A stretch of DNA of 64,000 nucleotides from Psychrobacillus glaciei (GTDB lineage: Bacteria > Bacillota > Bacilli > Bacillales_A > Planococcaceae): NCBI RefSeq assembly GCF_008973485.1, contig NZ_CP031223.1, positions 2,232,001 to 2,296,000 of the forward strand, in the 5' to 3' direction. Of this stretch, positions 18,681-26,394 are shown in pieces (position 1 is the stretch's first letter; each line of letters opens with the position of its first letter). The position numbers were made by a program, and so were the translations under genes. A model generated the notes under the pieces. That model saw only the letters and a list, made by a program, of their open reading frames with translations, ran no database searches and was not told the origin of the DNA.

Positions 18681-18747
18681 TAAACTATTTAACGTTAAAC
18701 CATTTATTAGTTTACACGAAAATTTGTAAATAACAATTAAACTGAAC
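18681..18747 (-). promoter_or_regulatory. Promoter region of the SDR gene with palindromes
   Basis: TTTAACGTTAAA at 18688-18699 is a perfect 12-base palindrome 28 bases before the start codon, flanked by an outer inverted repeat TAAACTA (18681-18687) and TAGTTTA (18708-18714). The 13-mer AATTAAACTGAAC at 18735-18747 recurs at 20794-20806 before the DUF1641 gene, where a near-identical palindrome TTTAATGTTAAA also occurs. A shared repressor site is inferred. Confidence 0.4.
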
Positions 18748-19101
18748 ACACTAATGAAATAAAAAAAACTTCAGTATTATTTGTTTTTTCAGTACTACAT
18801 CACGATATTATTATAAATAAGAATTTAAACTACGAAAAATCGGAACAAAGGTTCTTCATTTACTCTCTCTGGTTTCCCTAATAAAGGTTTTTACTTGGAA
18901 GATGCGTGTAATCTATGTGTGTTCGATCCAACTAGGTGTAGCTTGATGTAGAAAGATTTGTAAAAAACCAATACTAACATTGGGTAGAGCAAAAGTATTG
19001 TGTGGTGCCAGCCACTCATTTAATCGTGAAAGTTCAAACAATGATATTTAAACTTTCACCTTTTTAAAACCCATACATTACCATATGAACAATTTATTTC
19101 A

Positions 19102-20283
19102 TTAATAAGCTAAACTAAATAAACCATTGATATGTGCTAAGTAACGTACGTTACTTGCTTCCTTCATTAATGAAGCTGGTAACCCTTTAAGTGCTGTACC
19201 GTTAGCTCCAATTGAAGCGACTCCATCTTTACGACCAAGGCTTGCCAATGTACCGGAGTTTGTTGGTTCAAATGCTTCAAAGGTTTTTCCTTGTAAATAA
19301 GCATATAAGTTATATCCTACAAGCTCACCCATTTGCCAAGCATTTTGTGCAGTTGGCGCGTATGGACGACCACCTTCAGAAGGATAGGCAACTGCACTGT
19401 CACCTACTACGAATACATCCGGATGAGAGCTTGATTGAAGAAACTCATTAACCGTTGCACGGCCACGATCTACTGCAAGATCTGATTCACCAACCAATGG
19501 ATTACCTGTGACACCGCCCGTCCATACAAACGTATTTGCTACAATTGTACGGCCATCTTTCAACGATATTTCATTACCACTAACATTTGTTACAGGTAGA
19601 CCCATTAAGAATTCTACCCCACGTGCTTCTAGGCTTGCAGTTGCGCGTTCGATTAAATGATCTGGTAATACGGGCAATACTTTTGGGCCTGCTTCAACAA
19701 GTTTGATTTTTAATTCTTTTGGATCGACACCAAAACCTTTTGCGATTTTTGGCATATTGTCAACAATTTCCCCAACTAATTCGATACCAGTTAAACCACC
19801 ACCACCAATTACAATGGTTGCATCGGCTTCATCTTTTGATTTTGCGTAATCACTGATTTTGCTTACCATATGATTGTAGAGTTTATTGGCGTCATCTACT
19901 GATTTTAACACCATGCTATTTTCTTCAAGCCCTGGTATACCAAAGTAAGCCGTTTTACTACCTAATGCCACAACAAGTGCATCATATTTTAAAATGGAAC
20001 CATCTGAAACCTTTACCTCTTTATTATCGACTGAGAAAGATTCGACCTTTGCTATTTTTAGGTCGATTTCTTTTCCTTTGAAAAGCTTTTCTAATGGCAT
20101 TGAAATTGCCTTTTCAGAGATTGTCCCACCTGCAAGTCGATGCAATTCAGTAATAATTTGGTGTGTTGGATATTGATTGATAACAGTTATTGTAGCGTCT
20201 TCACTTGATAAATACTTGCGTACAGTTAGAGCAGTTAGAAGACCGCCATATCCTGCACCTAAAATTACAATGCGTTTTGACAT
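19102..20283 (-). CDS. ndh: Type II NADH dehydrogenase (NDH-2), YjlD-like
   Basis: A 393-residue membrane-associated flavoprotein that passes electrons from NADH to menaquinone without pumping protons. FAD site: VILGAGYGGLLTA (residues 5-17); NADH site: VIGGGGLTGIELVGE (about 159-173); C-terminal FAD contact: DVFVVGDSA and AQNAWQMGELV. The C-terminal helix (SNVRYLAHINGLFSLAY) is the membrane anchor region. It follows the DUF1641 gene by 38 bases, the same order as the Bacillus subtilis yjlC-ndh operon. The ATG is preceded by AAGAAGGGGATAAC. There is no Rex-type TTGTGAA-N6-TTCACAA site upstream that I can see. Confidence 0.92.
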   Translation of the reverse strand: MSKRIVILGAGYGGLLTALTVRKYLSSEDATITVINQYPTHQIITELHRLAGGTISEKAISMPLEKLFKGKEIDLKIAKVESFSVDNKEVKVSDGSILKYDALVVALGSKTAYFGIPGLEENSMVLKSVDDANKLYNHMVSKISDYAKSKDEADATIVIGGGGLTGIELVGEIVDNMPKIAKGFGVDPKELKIKLVEAGPKVLPVLPDHLIERATASLEARGVEFLMGLPVTNVSGNEISLKDGRTIVANTFVWTGGVTGNPLVGESDLAVDRGRATVNEFLQSSSHPDVFVVGDSAVAYPSEGGRPYAPTAQNAWQMGELVGYNLYAYLQGKTFEAFEPTNSGTLASLGRKDGVASIGANGTALKGLPASLMKEASNVRYLAHINGLFSLAY

Positions 20284-20321
20284 TTTGTTATCCCCTTCTT
20301 TGTCATCTTGGAGTAGTAGAA

Positions 20322-20765
20322 TTATTTTCTATTGTCACGTTCAGCTGCTACTTGCAAATATGAATTCACAAAACGGAAAAGTTTTTGTGCCTGTGGATCT
20401 TTCATCATTTTTAGAAGACCAAAAAGACCAATTACTTCAGTTTTATCCTCTGCAAGTTCTTTGGCTTCAATCATTGTGGCTGCAATATTTTTTACAGAGG
20501 CTTTTACCGGTTCGCCTATTTCTTTAATGAAACCAAATGTATCATTTATTAATACATCGTCTGTTGCAACAGATTGAGCAAAATCATATGATTTATTCAA
20601 AATGTTGAGAAGCTCAGTTAGTTTTGGTAATTGCTCTACTAAGGCAGTTAATGACTCTTGCACTTCAGGTTTTAAAAGTTGATCAAGAATATCTAGTTTT
20701 TCTTGATTTGAAGTTACATTTACGATTTCTTCTGCAGGGTTTGTTGCATTATTCTGTGCTGTCAT
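20322..20765 (-). CDS. yjlC: DUF1641 protein, YjlC-like
   Basis: A 147-residue soluble, mostly helical protein of the DUF1641 family (IDLL-type repeats such as LDQLLKPEVQESLTALVEQLPKLTELLNIL). In Bacillus the homologue YjlC is encoded just before NDH-2 and is needed for or accompanies its function; the same pairing is seen here. AAAGGGGAATAGCAA precedes the ATG. The 40 N-terminal residues are Asn/Thr rich and likely disordered. A role as assembly or regulatory partner of NDH-2 is inferred from linkage. Confidence 0.85.
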   Translation of the reverse strand: MTAQNNATNPAEEIVNVTSNQEKLDILDQLLKPEVQESLTALVEQLPKLTELLNILNKSYDFAQSVATDDVLINDTFGFIKEIGEPVKASVKNIAATMIEAKELAEDKTEVIGLFGLLKMMKDPQAQKLFRFVNSYLQVAAERDNRK

Positions 20766-20793
20766 TTGCTATTCCCCTTTACTTTATTATTTA

Positions 20794-20932
20794 AATTAAA
20801 CTGAACCTTACAACAGCAATAAAATTAAATTATTGTTATTGTAATAAAATGGAATAAAAATTCCACTAAGTTTTCCATTGAGTAATATACGCCCAAATTC
20901 AAGATAAATCAAATAAATAGTTTAATGTTAAA
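20794..20932 (-). promoter_or_regulatory. Upstream region of the DUF1641-NDH-2 operon
   Basis: Contains AATTAAACTGAAC (20794-20806), identical to 18735-18747 before the SDR gene, and the near-palindrome TTTAATGTTAAA (20921-20932), one base different from 18688-18699. The order of the two motifs relative to the start codon differs between the sites. No classical Rex operator is present. Confidence 0.35.
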
Positions 20933-21141
20933 ATATTTATTTATGAAATACATATTTCGGAAATTTATGCATTCACTATTTATAATTATTTTCTGTTTTA
21001 AATGGAATATACCCAATATTCTTTAAGTAAATAGTTTGCGGTTTGAATTTTTCTAGTATAATACTTACTACTTGCTAGTGTTCATATCAAACAGTTATAT
21101 GAGTCCTTTCTGTTGCCGAATACCCCACTGCGCTATTATTG

Positions 21142-21849
21142 GTTCTGGAGCAAATATAATTTGTTTAAAAAATCCCACCTGATTATCCTTCTTTTCTATA
21201 AATAATAATACTATTCAAAATAATCTATGTATGAATTCAATCTCGCTTTTGGCAGACTTCACCCTTTGTTGAAGTTGTCTCTTCTTGATCAAGCGGTGAT
21301 CTTGCTCCACGATATTATTAAAGTACTTTTGTTGGCGGATTTGCATTCCCTCTGGTATGCTTTTCTCCTTTTTCAACTGTTCTATTGCTATCGGATAAGC
21401 TGGATTCTTATCAACTGTGATAATACGTGGCTTAGAAACACGATTAGACCGCAAAGCTTTCTTGAAGAAATCCTTTGCAGCCTGTTTATCTCTTGTTTAA
21501 CTCAGATAAAATTCAATTGTGTTCCCTTCAGAATCTACTGAACGAAACAGATACATCTATTTTCCTTTTACTTTGATGTATGTTTCATCGACTCTCTATG
21601 AATCGATTGTTCGCTTCAGATATGGCTGTATTCTTGTATTTAATTCAGGTCCATATTGATAAACCCAACACATAATCGTTGTATGAGCCATCAGTAAACC
21701 CCGTTCTTCCATCATTTCAGACAGAAAATATCTCCACATGAATAGTTGTTCGTTTTTCATACTATTCACGCACCTTTTTGAGTAATAATGTTACTATACT
21801 CACACTTTAGAGGTGAATTGCAGTTGTATAGATATTTTTGCACCAGAAC
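21142..21849 (-). mobile_element. IS6-family insertion sequence, decayed copy 2
   Basis: A 708-base element with ends GTTCTGGAGCAAATAT (left, one mismatch) and ATATTTTTGCACCAGAAC (right). It is closely related to copy 1 at 16135-16991 and in the same orientation, but has lost about 150 bases in two internal deletions. Together the two copies bracket the SDR gene and the DUF1641-NDH-2 operon, 4.15 kb. Confidence 0.88.
21215..21760 (-). pseudogene. IS6-family transposase, deleted and interrupted
   Basis: The frame starts properly (ATG at 21760, KNEQLFMWRYF), then jumps directly to EMMEERG: the DNA-binding part seen in copy 1 is deleted. In-frame stops replace Trp in DSWRVDETY and in GKWMYL and the codon after FYLS. 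A second deletion joins RLIKKR directly to QLQQRVKS, removing about 27 residues around MLGL. Longest intact piece is 21215-21454. Clearly dead. Confidence 0.88.
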
Positions 21850-22353
21850 TTTCCCTTGTTGTCCCTGTATATGGTGCTCATATAATTTAAAAGAGAGAAA
21901 AGACTTTTGTTGCTCCGACCTGCTGGCTCAAATAATCTGGCTGATCCTATAATGCAAAAGAAATTAATGACACAACCAAAATCTCAACTATTAATTGTGT
22001 ACTATATAATTCACTAGCCTACTGTAAAAAAAGATAATATTTATGATGAGCCCAGAATGAAAACTGCTAGTCTTTTATAGCAATAAAATTCATATTTAAC
22101 GTTTTGGGGATCAATGATTTTTAACTTGATGGGCATGCGGTGGTACCCAAAAGGGATTTGATGAAGCAAAGAAATTAGCTGAACTTTTTTCGGGTTATTC
22201 CAGTATAGGAGAATTTGAATATCAATTACTTATCATTTTGGAGAGATGAGTATAACTTTACTTAATTGAATAAGAATGAATAGGACCATATATTGTCTGG
22301 TATGTCTTCGAGAAGTTCCTATGTACCTAAAGTTTTATTAGACTGTTGCATTG
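21850..22353. other. 500 bases with a short coding remnant
   Basis: Between IS6-type copy 2 and the thiol oxidoreductase terminator. A plus-strand frame ending at a TGA at 22249 reads GFDEAKKLAELFSGYSS and IGEFEYQLLIILER, which looks like the 3' end of a real gene whose front is missing, possibly cut off by the insertion. The family was not recognised. Confidence 0.35.
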
Positions 22354-22402
22354 AAAAAAAGAGCCGTTTCCCCGCACACTTTACGCGGGATAACAGCTCT
22401 TC
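22354..22402 (-). terminator. Terminator of the DsbA/FrnE-like gene
   Basis: A long GC-rich hairpin: AGAGC and GCTCT at the base, GTTTCCCCGC against GCGGGATAAC above, with TTTTTTTCA on the minus strand. It begins 7 bases past the stop codon. Confidence 0.9.
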
Positions 22403-22408
22403 TGCACA

Positions 22409-23119
22409 CTATTTGTTCTTGCAAATGCCATTCTCACAAACTGGAACTACTTCGACTGAAGTGGGGTTCAGTACGGTTAACGGCTGTGATTCTCCCCATG
22501 CCGTCTCAAGTGCTTTGAGGAACACATTCGCCGGCTGCGCACCGGAAATAGCATATTTGCGATCGATGACGTAAAAAGGTACTCCACTTACTCCTATGCT
22601 TTCGCCCTTGAGATGATCTGCACGCACTTCGTCGGTGAACTGATCGCTTATTAGCATCTTCGCTGTAGCTTTCGGATCAAGTCCTTCCTCGGCAGCAATT
22701 GCAATCAACGTTTCATGAATGCCGACATGTTTGCATTCGGTAAAATAAGCTTTGAACAACAGCTCGGCTACCTCATTATTTTTACCATGCTGCTCCGCAA
22801 AGTGCAAAAGACGGTGAGCATCCAACGTATTTGTCAGCTGAAGTGTATCAAACCTAAGGTCCAAGCCATCTGCTTCAGCCTGTTTGGCAAGCCTCTCGTG
22901 TATCTCCTTTGCTTCTTCCCAGCTCATTCCAGACCTGGCGGAAAGCGCATCGTATGCATTATACGTAATATCTTTCCTCGCGTTTTTATTCAGTTGAAAG
23001 CTTTTGTAAACAATTTGTACATGATCTTTATGAGCAAATTGCTCAAGTCCGGCCTCGAGACGGCGTTTCCCAATATAACAGAATGGACAAGCAATGTCTG
23101 ACCACACTTCCACTTGCAT
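22409..23119 (-). CDS. DsbA family oxidoreductase, FrnE-like
   Basis: A 236-residue cytoplasmic protein of the DsbA/FrnE group of the thioredoxin superfamily. The redox motif is Cys11-Pro-Phe-Cys14 in SDIACPFCYIGKRRLE, the helical insert runs to about residue 160, and the cis-Pro loop is SGVPFYVI. C-terminal GAQPANVFLKALETAW is typical. Two extra cysteines end the chain (VCENGICKNK). No signal peptide. GGAGGG lies 6 bases before the ATG, which decides against a frame 17 codons longer. Two copies of the MarR-type operator AGTCAA-N5-TTGACT bracket its promoter (23289-23355), linking it to the neighbouring MarR, DUF3238 and azoreductase genes: a thiol- or quinone-stress role is inferred. Confidence 0.88.
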   Translation of the reverse strand: MQVEVWSDIACPFCYIGKRRLEAGLEQFAHKDHVQIVYKSFQLNKNARKDITYNAYDALSARSGMSWEEAKEIHERLAKQAEADGLDLRFDTLQLTNTLDAHRLLHFAEQHGKNNEVAELLFKAYFTECKHVGIHETLIAIAAEEGLDPKATAKMLISDQFTDEVRADHLKGESIGVSGVPFYVIDRKYAISGAQPANVFLKALETAWGESQPLTVLNPTSVEVVPVCENGICKNK

Positions 23120-23288
23120 TTGAAACCCTCCTTCATACAGCAATACTTTCAGCATATTATATGTTTTCATTTATTTAACACGAACCATTTTTATGGATTC
23201 GCTAATGTTATTACTGGGACTTTTCTTTAGCGTATAACCCATTCAGGACTTGCACCGAGTGAGTATCTAACAGCTTAACTCTGCTGCG

Positions 23289-23355
23289 AGTCAACTTGGT
23301 TGAGTCTACTTTGTATAGTACAGTTAATCTAGAAACAAAGTCAATTTGATTGACT
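23289..23355 (-). promoter_or_regulatory. Two MarR-type operators flanking the promoter of the DsbA/FrnE-like gene
   Basis: Site A is AGTCAACTTGGTTGAGT (23289-23305), site B AGTCAATTTGATTGACT (23339-23355). On the minus strand TTGACT of site B acts as -35, TACTAT follows after 18 bases as -10, and site A covers the region just downstream. The identical design is found at 24213-24278 before the DUF3238 genes. Site B touches the stop codon of the 38-residue peptide gene. Binding by the adjacent MarR protein is inferred. Confidence 0.75.
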
Positions 23356-23470
23356 ACATTTTAGAAGGTTTGATGTATGAACCATCATGTAAACACTGAG
23401 ATGCAACTGCGAAGAATATCGAAGAAAATAATGCAACAAACACTAGAAATAGCATTACAAACTTTTTCAT
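23354..23470 (-). CDS. Small secreted or membrane peptide, 38 residues
   Basis: MKKFVMLFLVFVALFSS starts a short peptide with a positively charged N-terminus, one hydrophobic stretch of about 22 residues and a polar tail containing a single Cys (ASQCLHDGSYIKPSKM). The AVA-S end of the hydrophobic part looks like a signal peptidase site, so a 13-15 residue secreted peptide is possible. GAGGTG lies 11 bases before the ATG. It sits between the MarR gene and the operator pair of the oxidoreductase gene on the same strand. No family recognised. Confidence 0.5.
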   Translation of the reverse strand: MKKFVMLFLVFVALFSSIFFAVASQCLHDGSYIKPSKM

Positions 23471-23650
23471 AAAATTATCTTCACCTCTAAATGTGCATTT
23501 GCGATATTCTCCACTAATTTTTTTAACAATCCATGAGATTAATCTCCAATTCAAACGAACGATTCGAATGTTGAACTAGTTTGTATAGTCCATATACACA
23601 AGTTTAACTTAACCCCGTTTCCCCGGAAGTTTATAAGTTCATTATTCAAT

Positions 23651-23680
23651 AAAAAAAGCTGCCATGTAAATGCAGCTCTG
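23651..23680 (-). terminator. Terminator of the marR gene
   Basis: AGCTGC (23658-23663) pairs with GCAGCT (23672-23677), and the minus strand continues with TTTTTTTATT. It lies 38 bases past the MarR stop codon. Confidence 0.85.
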
Positions 23681-23717
23681 TTAGGACAAATTTAAACACT
23701 CTTAAAAATCCTCTTTA

Positions 23718-24191
23718 TTACCAAACAGGTCTTATCCTTGATAACAAATTACCTTCATTTGCTTCATAAACTAATTTTGTTAAATCTTCTTTGAGCATTT
23801 GCATTCGTTCAGCACCTATGTTTTCAATCCAACGTTGCTCAATATCTGTTAGTATCTTCTCTTTTGCTTGCACTACTAACCACCCTCGTTCGGTCAAAAC
23901 AATAATTTTCCCTCTTTTATCTGTGGGATGAGCTTTACGTATTACATAACCACATTTTTCGAGATAATCCACCATTTTACTCACAGCTTGCTTTGTAATT
24001 CCTAAATGATCGGCTAGTTCGATACCTGTTGCTCCATTAGAAGTAAGACATTTAAACACAAAACCATGCACAGGTCTAATATCTCCAAATCCCAATTCAC
24101 TCAATCTGTTATGTAGTTCATGAATCGATGCACTAAAAGATAATGACAACAGCGATGTAAGATCTAATTCACTAAAAACTTGATGATTCAT
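23718..24191 (-). CDS. MarR family transcriptional regulator
   Basis: A 157-residue winged-helix regulator of the MarR family. The recognition helix region is TGIELADHLGITKQAVSKMVDYLEKCGYVIRKAHPTDKRGKIIVLTERG (about 62-112) with the DKRGK wing typical of the family; flanking helices form the dimer. Cysteines at the KCLTSNG and LEKCGYV positions could sense thiols, but this is speculation. ATG at 24191 is preceded by AAGGAGG; the frame continues upstream to a TTG that overlaps an operator. It is divergent from the DUF3238 genes, and operators lie in the shared gap, so it probably represses itself as well as both target units. Confidence 0.9.
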   Translation of the reverse strand: MNHQVFSELDLTSLLSLSFSASIHELHNRLSELGFGDIRPVHGFVFKCLTSNGATGIELADHLGITKQAVSKMVDYLEKCGYVIRKAHPTDKRGKIIVLTERGWLVVQAKEKILTDIEQRWIENIGAERMQMLKEDLTKLVYEANEGNLLSRIRPVW

Positions 24192-24212
24192 ACTTAAAAC
24201 CTCCTTAACCTT

Positions 24213-24278
24213 AGTCAATTAGGTTGACTTTATTTACTTTGCATTGTACTATACACATTGTAGTCAATCAAGTTGACT
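24213..24278. promoter_or_regulatory. Two MarR-type operators in the marR / DUF3238 divergent promoter
   Basis: Site C is AGTCAATTAGGTTGACT (24213-24229), site D AGTCAATCAAGTTGACT (24262-24278); both are perfect 6-bp arms with a 5-base spacer, 49 bases centre to centre. On the plus strand TTGACT of site C is a -35, followed after 17 bases by TACTAT (24247-24252) as -10, and site D lies just downstream. This mirrors 23289-23355, including the shared core TGTACTATACA / TGTATAGTACA. Repression by the divergent MarR protein is inferred. Confidence 0.8.
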
Positions 24279-24333
24279 ATTTTCGAGAGATTTAGAACTC
24301 ACCGAAAAAATAAAGAAATTATGGAGGTTTCTC

Positions 24334-24918
24334 ATGACTAACATCGTAAAAATTAGAGGAAGTGTATTTGCTCCGTATGCTTGGTTGGAACCTATTAAAG
24401 ATCCTTCAACAGGAAGAATCTTAGAATATACTGGTGATGCGCGTGAATTTACACCGAATGCTGTAAATACTATGCGTTCAAGACTAGAGCAAGAAGTGAT
24501 TATTGACTTTTATAAAAAAGAAATTTTTTCACATGCAAATGCTTGTATCGTAACTGTAAAAATTACAAATCCAGATGGTTCTATCGAGTATAACAAGGGA
24601 AAAACAGGTACAGACAATATTAAATGCACAAATGTTGTGTGGGGAGATGACGAAGTTTCTTTTAAAATGAGTGCTAGTGCCAACAATCCTTTGAATACAG
24701 CAGCACCTGCAGCTGACTATGTATTAACTATACACGTTAAAAAAAGTGGGGTTACACATATTGAAGGTTCCCATGATGGTTTTCCTTGTTATGAATTTTA
24801 TAAACAAACAGATTTCGGTCCATTTGAATTAATATATACACATGATTTCAGAAAAACTGGTGACACTCCGGCAGCACTAGCTGGGGAAATGGAATACAGT
24901 TTTAAAACGACCATCTAG
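24334..24918 (+). CDS. DUF3238-like protein, paralogue 1
   Basis: A 194-residue soluble protein that I assign tentatively to the DUF3238 family of Bacillales, function unknown. It starts with VKIRGSVFAPYAWLEPI and has conserved blocks GDAREFTPNAVNTMRSRLEQEV, WGDDEVSFKMSASANNPLN, ADYVLTIHV, HDGFPCYEFYKQ and THDFRKTGDTPAALAGEMEYSF, in an all-beta pattern. No signal peptide or catalytic motif is evident; HDGFPCYE holds a conserved Cys. It is first in a MarR-operator-controlled unit and is followed 142 bases on by a close paralogue. GGAGGTTTCTC precedes the ATG. Confidence 0.7.
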   Translation: MTNIVKIRGSVFAPYAWLEPIKDPSTGRILEYTGDAREFTPNAVNTMRSRLEQEVIIDFYKKEIFSHANACIVTVKITNPDGSIEYNKGKTGTDNIKCTNVVWGDDEVSFKMSASANNPLNTAAPAADYVLTIHVKKSGVTHIEGSHDGFPCYEFYKQTDFGPFELIYTHDFRKTGDTPAALAGEMEYSFKTTI

Positions 24919-25060
24919 ATATATAGACTAAGTAAAAGTGTAGAAGCAGAAAATATTCAAATAAACTCATTATTAATACGGAAGAAATTGGGATTTGTTT
25001 TGCTAAATGAATCTATATGATTAGACAAGATAAAAATTTGAAACTTTAGAGGTGTTTTTC

Positions 25061-25645
25061 ATGAATACGATCGTTAAATTTAGAGCAAGTACATTTATTC
25101 CAATGGCCTGGACTGAGCCTAAGAAAGGTACTCAAACAGGAAACACAATCGAATTCGAAGGTGATTCACGTGAATTTACACCATATGCGGTCAACGCTAT
25201 GCGTTCTAGAATGGAACAAGAAGTAGTCGTTGATTTTTATAAAAAAGAGATTTTCACATATGCGAATTCTGGCATAACAACAGAAAAAATCACGACTCCT
25301 GATGGTTCCGTTACTAAAAGAACAGGAAAAGCTAGTACGGAGCGTATTTTGTGCACGGACATTGTATGGGGAGAGGATGACGTCAAGTTTCAAATGAGTG
25401 CTAGTGCTAGCAACCCACTAAATGAACTTGCTCCTCCCGTTGATTATCTATTAACTGTACACGTCAAAAATGACGGTACTGGCGATATTCACGGTGAACA
25501 TGACGGATTCCCTTGTTATGAAATTTATAAGCAAGTAAATTTTGGGCCGTTTGAAGAAATTTATACACATGACTTTAGAAAAACGGGTGATACACCTGCA
25601 GCCATGGCTGGTGACATGGAGTATAGTTTTAAAAAGAAATTGTAA
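25061..25645 (+). CDS. DUF3238-like protein, paralogue 2
   Basis: A 194-residue protein of the same length as its upstream neighbour and clearly its duplicate: the blocks GDSREFTPYAVNAMRSRMEQEV, WGEDDVKFQMSASASNPLN, VDYLLTVHV, HDGFPCYEIYKQVNFGPFEEIYTHDFRKTGDTPAA are shared, while the middle segment differs more. The ATG at 25061 has GAGGTG 9 bases upstream; the GTG of that site also opens a frame three codons longer. It may be co-transcribed with paralogue 1 and with the azoreductase gene 57 bases on. Function unknown. Confidence 0.7.
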   Translation: MNTIVKFRASTFIPMAWTEPKKGTQTGNTIEFEGDSREFTPYAVNAMRSRMEQEVVVDFYKKEIFTYANSGITTEKITTPDGSVTKRTGKASTERILCTDIVWGEDDVKFQMSASASNPLNELAPPVDYLLTVHVKNDGTGDIHGEHDGFPCYEIYKQVNFGPFEEIYTHDFRKTGDTPAAMAGDMEYSFKKKL

Positions 25646-25702
25646 AGATAATAAGAAATCAAAATATCACAACATAAGAGCTAGCAACAGGAGGAAAAAA
25701 GA

Positions 25703-26329
25703 ATGACAACAGTTTTATTTGTAAAAGCAAACAACAGACCAGCCGAACAATCGGTGAGTGTGAAATTATATGATGCCTTTTTAGCAAGCTTTAAAGAATC
25801 TCATCCAGATGATACAGTGGTAGAACTTGATTTATACAATGAAGAATTGCCATATGTAGGAGTAGATATGATTAACGGTACATTTAAGGCTAGTAGAGGA
25901 TTGGATTTAACAGCAGAAGAAGCAAAAACAGTCGCAGTTGCTGATAAATATTTAGACCAGTTCCTTGCTGCTGATAAAGTTGTGTTTGGATTCCCATTAT
26001 GGAATTTAACAATCCCAGCTGTACTACACACATATATTGACTATTTAAACCGAGCGGGTAAAACATTTAAATATACACCAGAAGGTCCAGTAGGTCTTAT
26101 TGGACATATGAAAATTGCATTATTAAATGCAAGTGGCGGGGTATATTCTGAAGGACCAAAAGCTGATGTTGAAATGGCAGTTAAATATGTAGCAAGTATG
26201 ATGAGCTTCTTTGGTGTAAACGATCTAGAGAAAGTCGTGATTGAAGGCCACAATCAGTTTCCAGATAAAGCAGAAGAAATTATTGCCACAGGTCTGGAAA
26301 AGGCTGTTCAAGTAGCAAGTACGTTCTAA
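25703..26329 (+). CDS. azoR: FMN-dependent NADH-azoreductase
   Basis: A 208-residue flavodoxin-fold NADH:quinone/azo reductase. N-terminal VLFVKANNRP and SVSVKLYDAF form the FMN phosphate site, FGFPLWNLTIPAVLHTYIDYLNRAGKTFKYT is the flavin-binding core, and IALLNASGGVY the isoalloxazine loop. In Bacillus subtilis such enzymes detoxify quinones under MarR-type repressors (YodB, MhqR); here it is the last gene of a unit whose promoter carries two MarR-type operators, giving the same logic with a different operator. AGGAGGAAAAAAGA precedes the ATG. Confidence 0.9.
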   Translation: MTTVLFVKANNRPAEQSVSVKLYDAFLASFKESHPDDTVVELDLYNEELPYVGVDMINGTFKASRGLDLTAEEAKTVAVADKYLDQFLAADKVVFGFPLWNLTIPAVLHTYIDYLNRAGKTFKYTPEGPVGLIGHMKIALLNASGGVYSEGPKADVEMAVKYVASMMSFFGVNDLEKVVIEGHNQFPDKAEEIIATGLEKAVQVASTF

Positions 26330-26355
26330 TTAGCAAAACATTTTCACTAAATATG

Positions 26356-26393
26356 GCAGTACCACACTTTTATAGCGGTGGTACTGCTTTTTT
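26356..26393 (+). terminator. Terminator of the DUF3238-azoR unit
   Basis: GCAGTACCAC pairs with GTGGTACTGC around a 12-base loop and is followed by TTTTTTT. Confidence 0.93.
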
Positions 26394-26394
26394 A

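Noticed and set aside
20766-21141. Rex operator before the DUF1641-NDH-2 operon
   Set aside because: Searched for TTGTGAA-N6-TTCACAA and close variants; none found.
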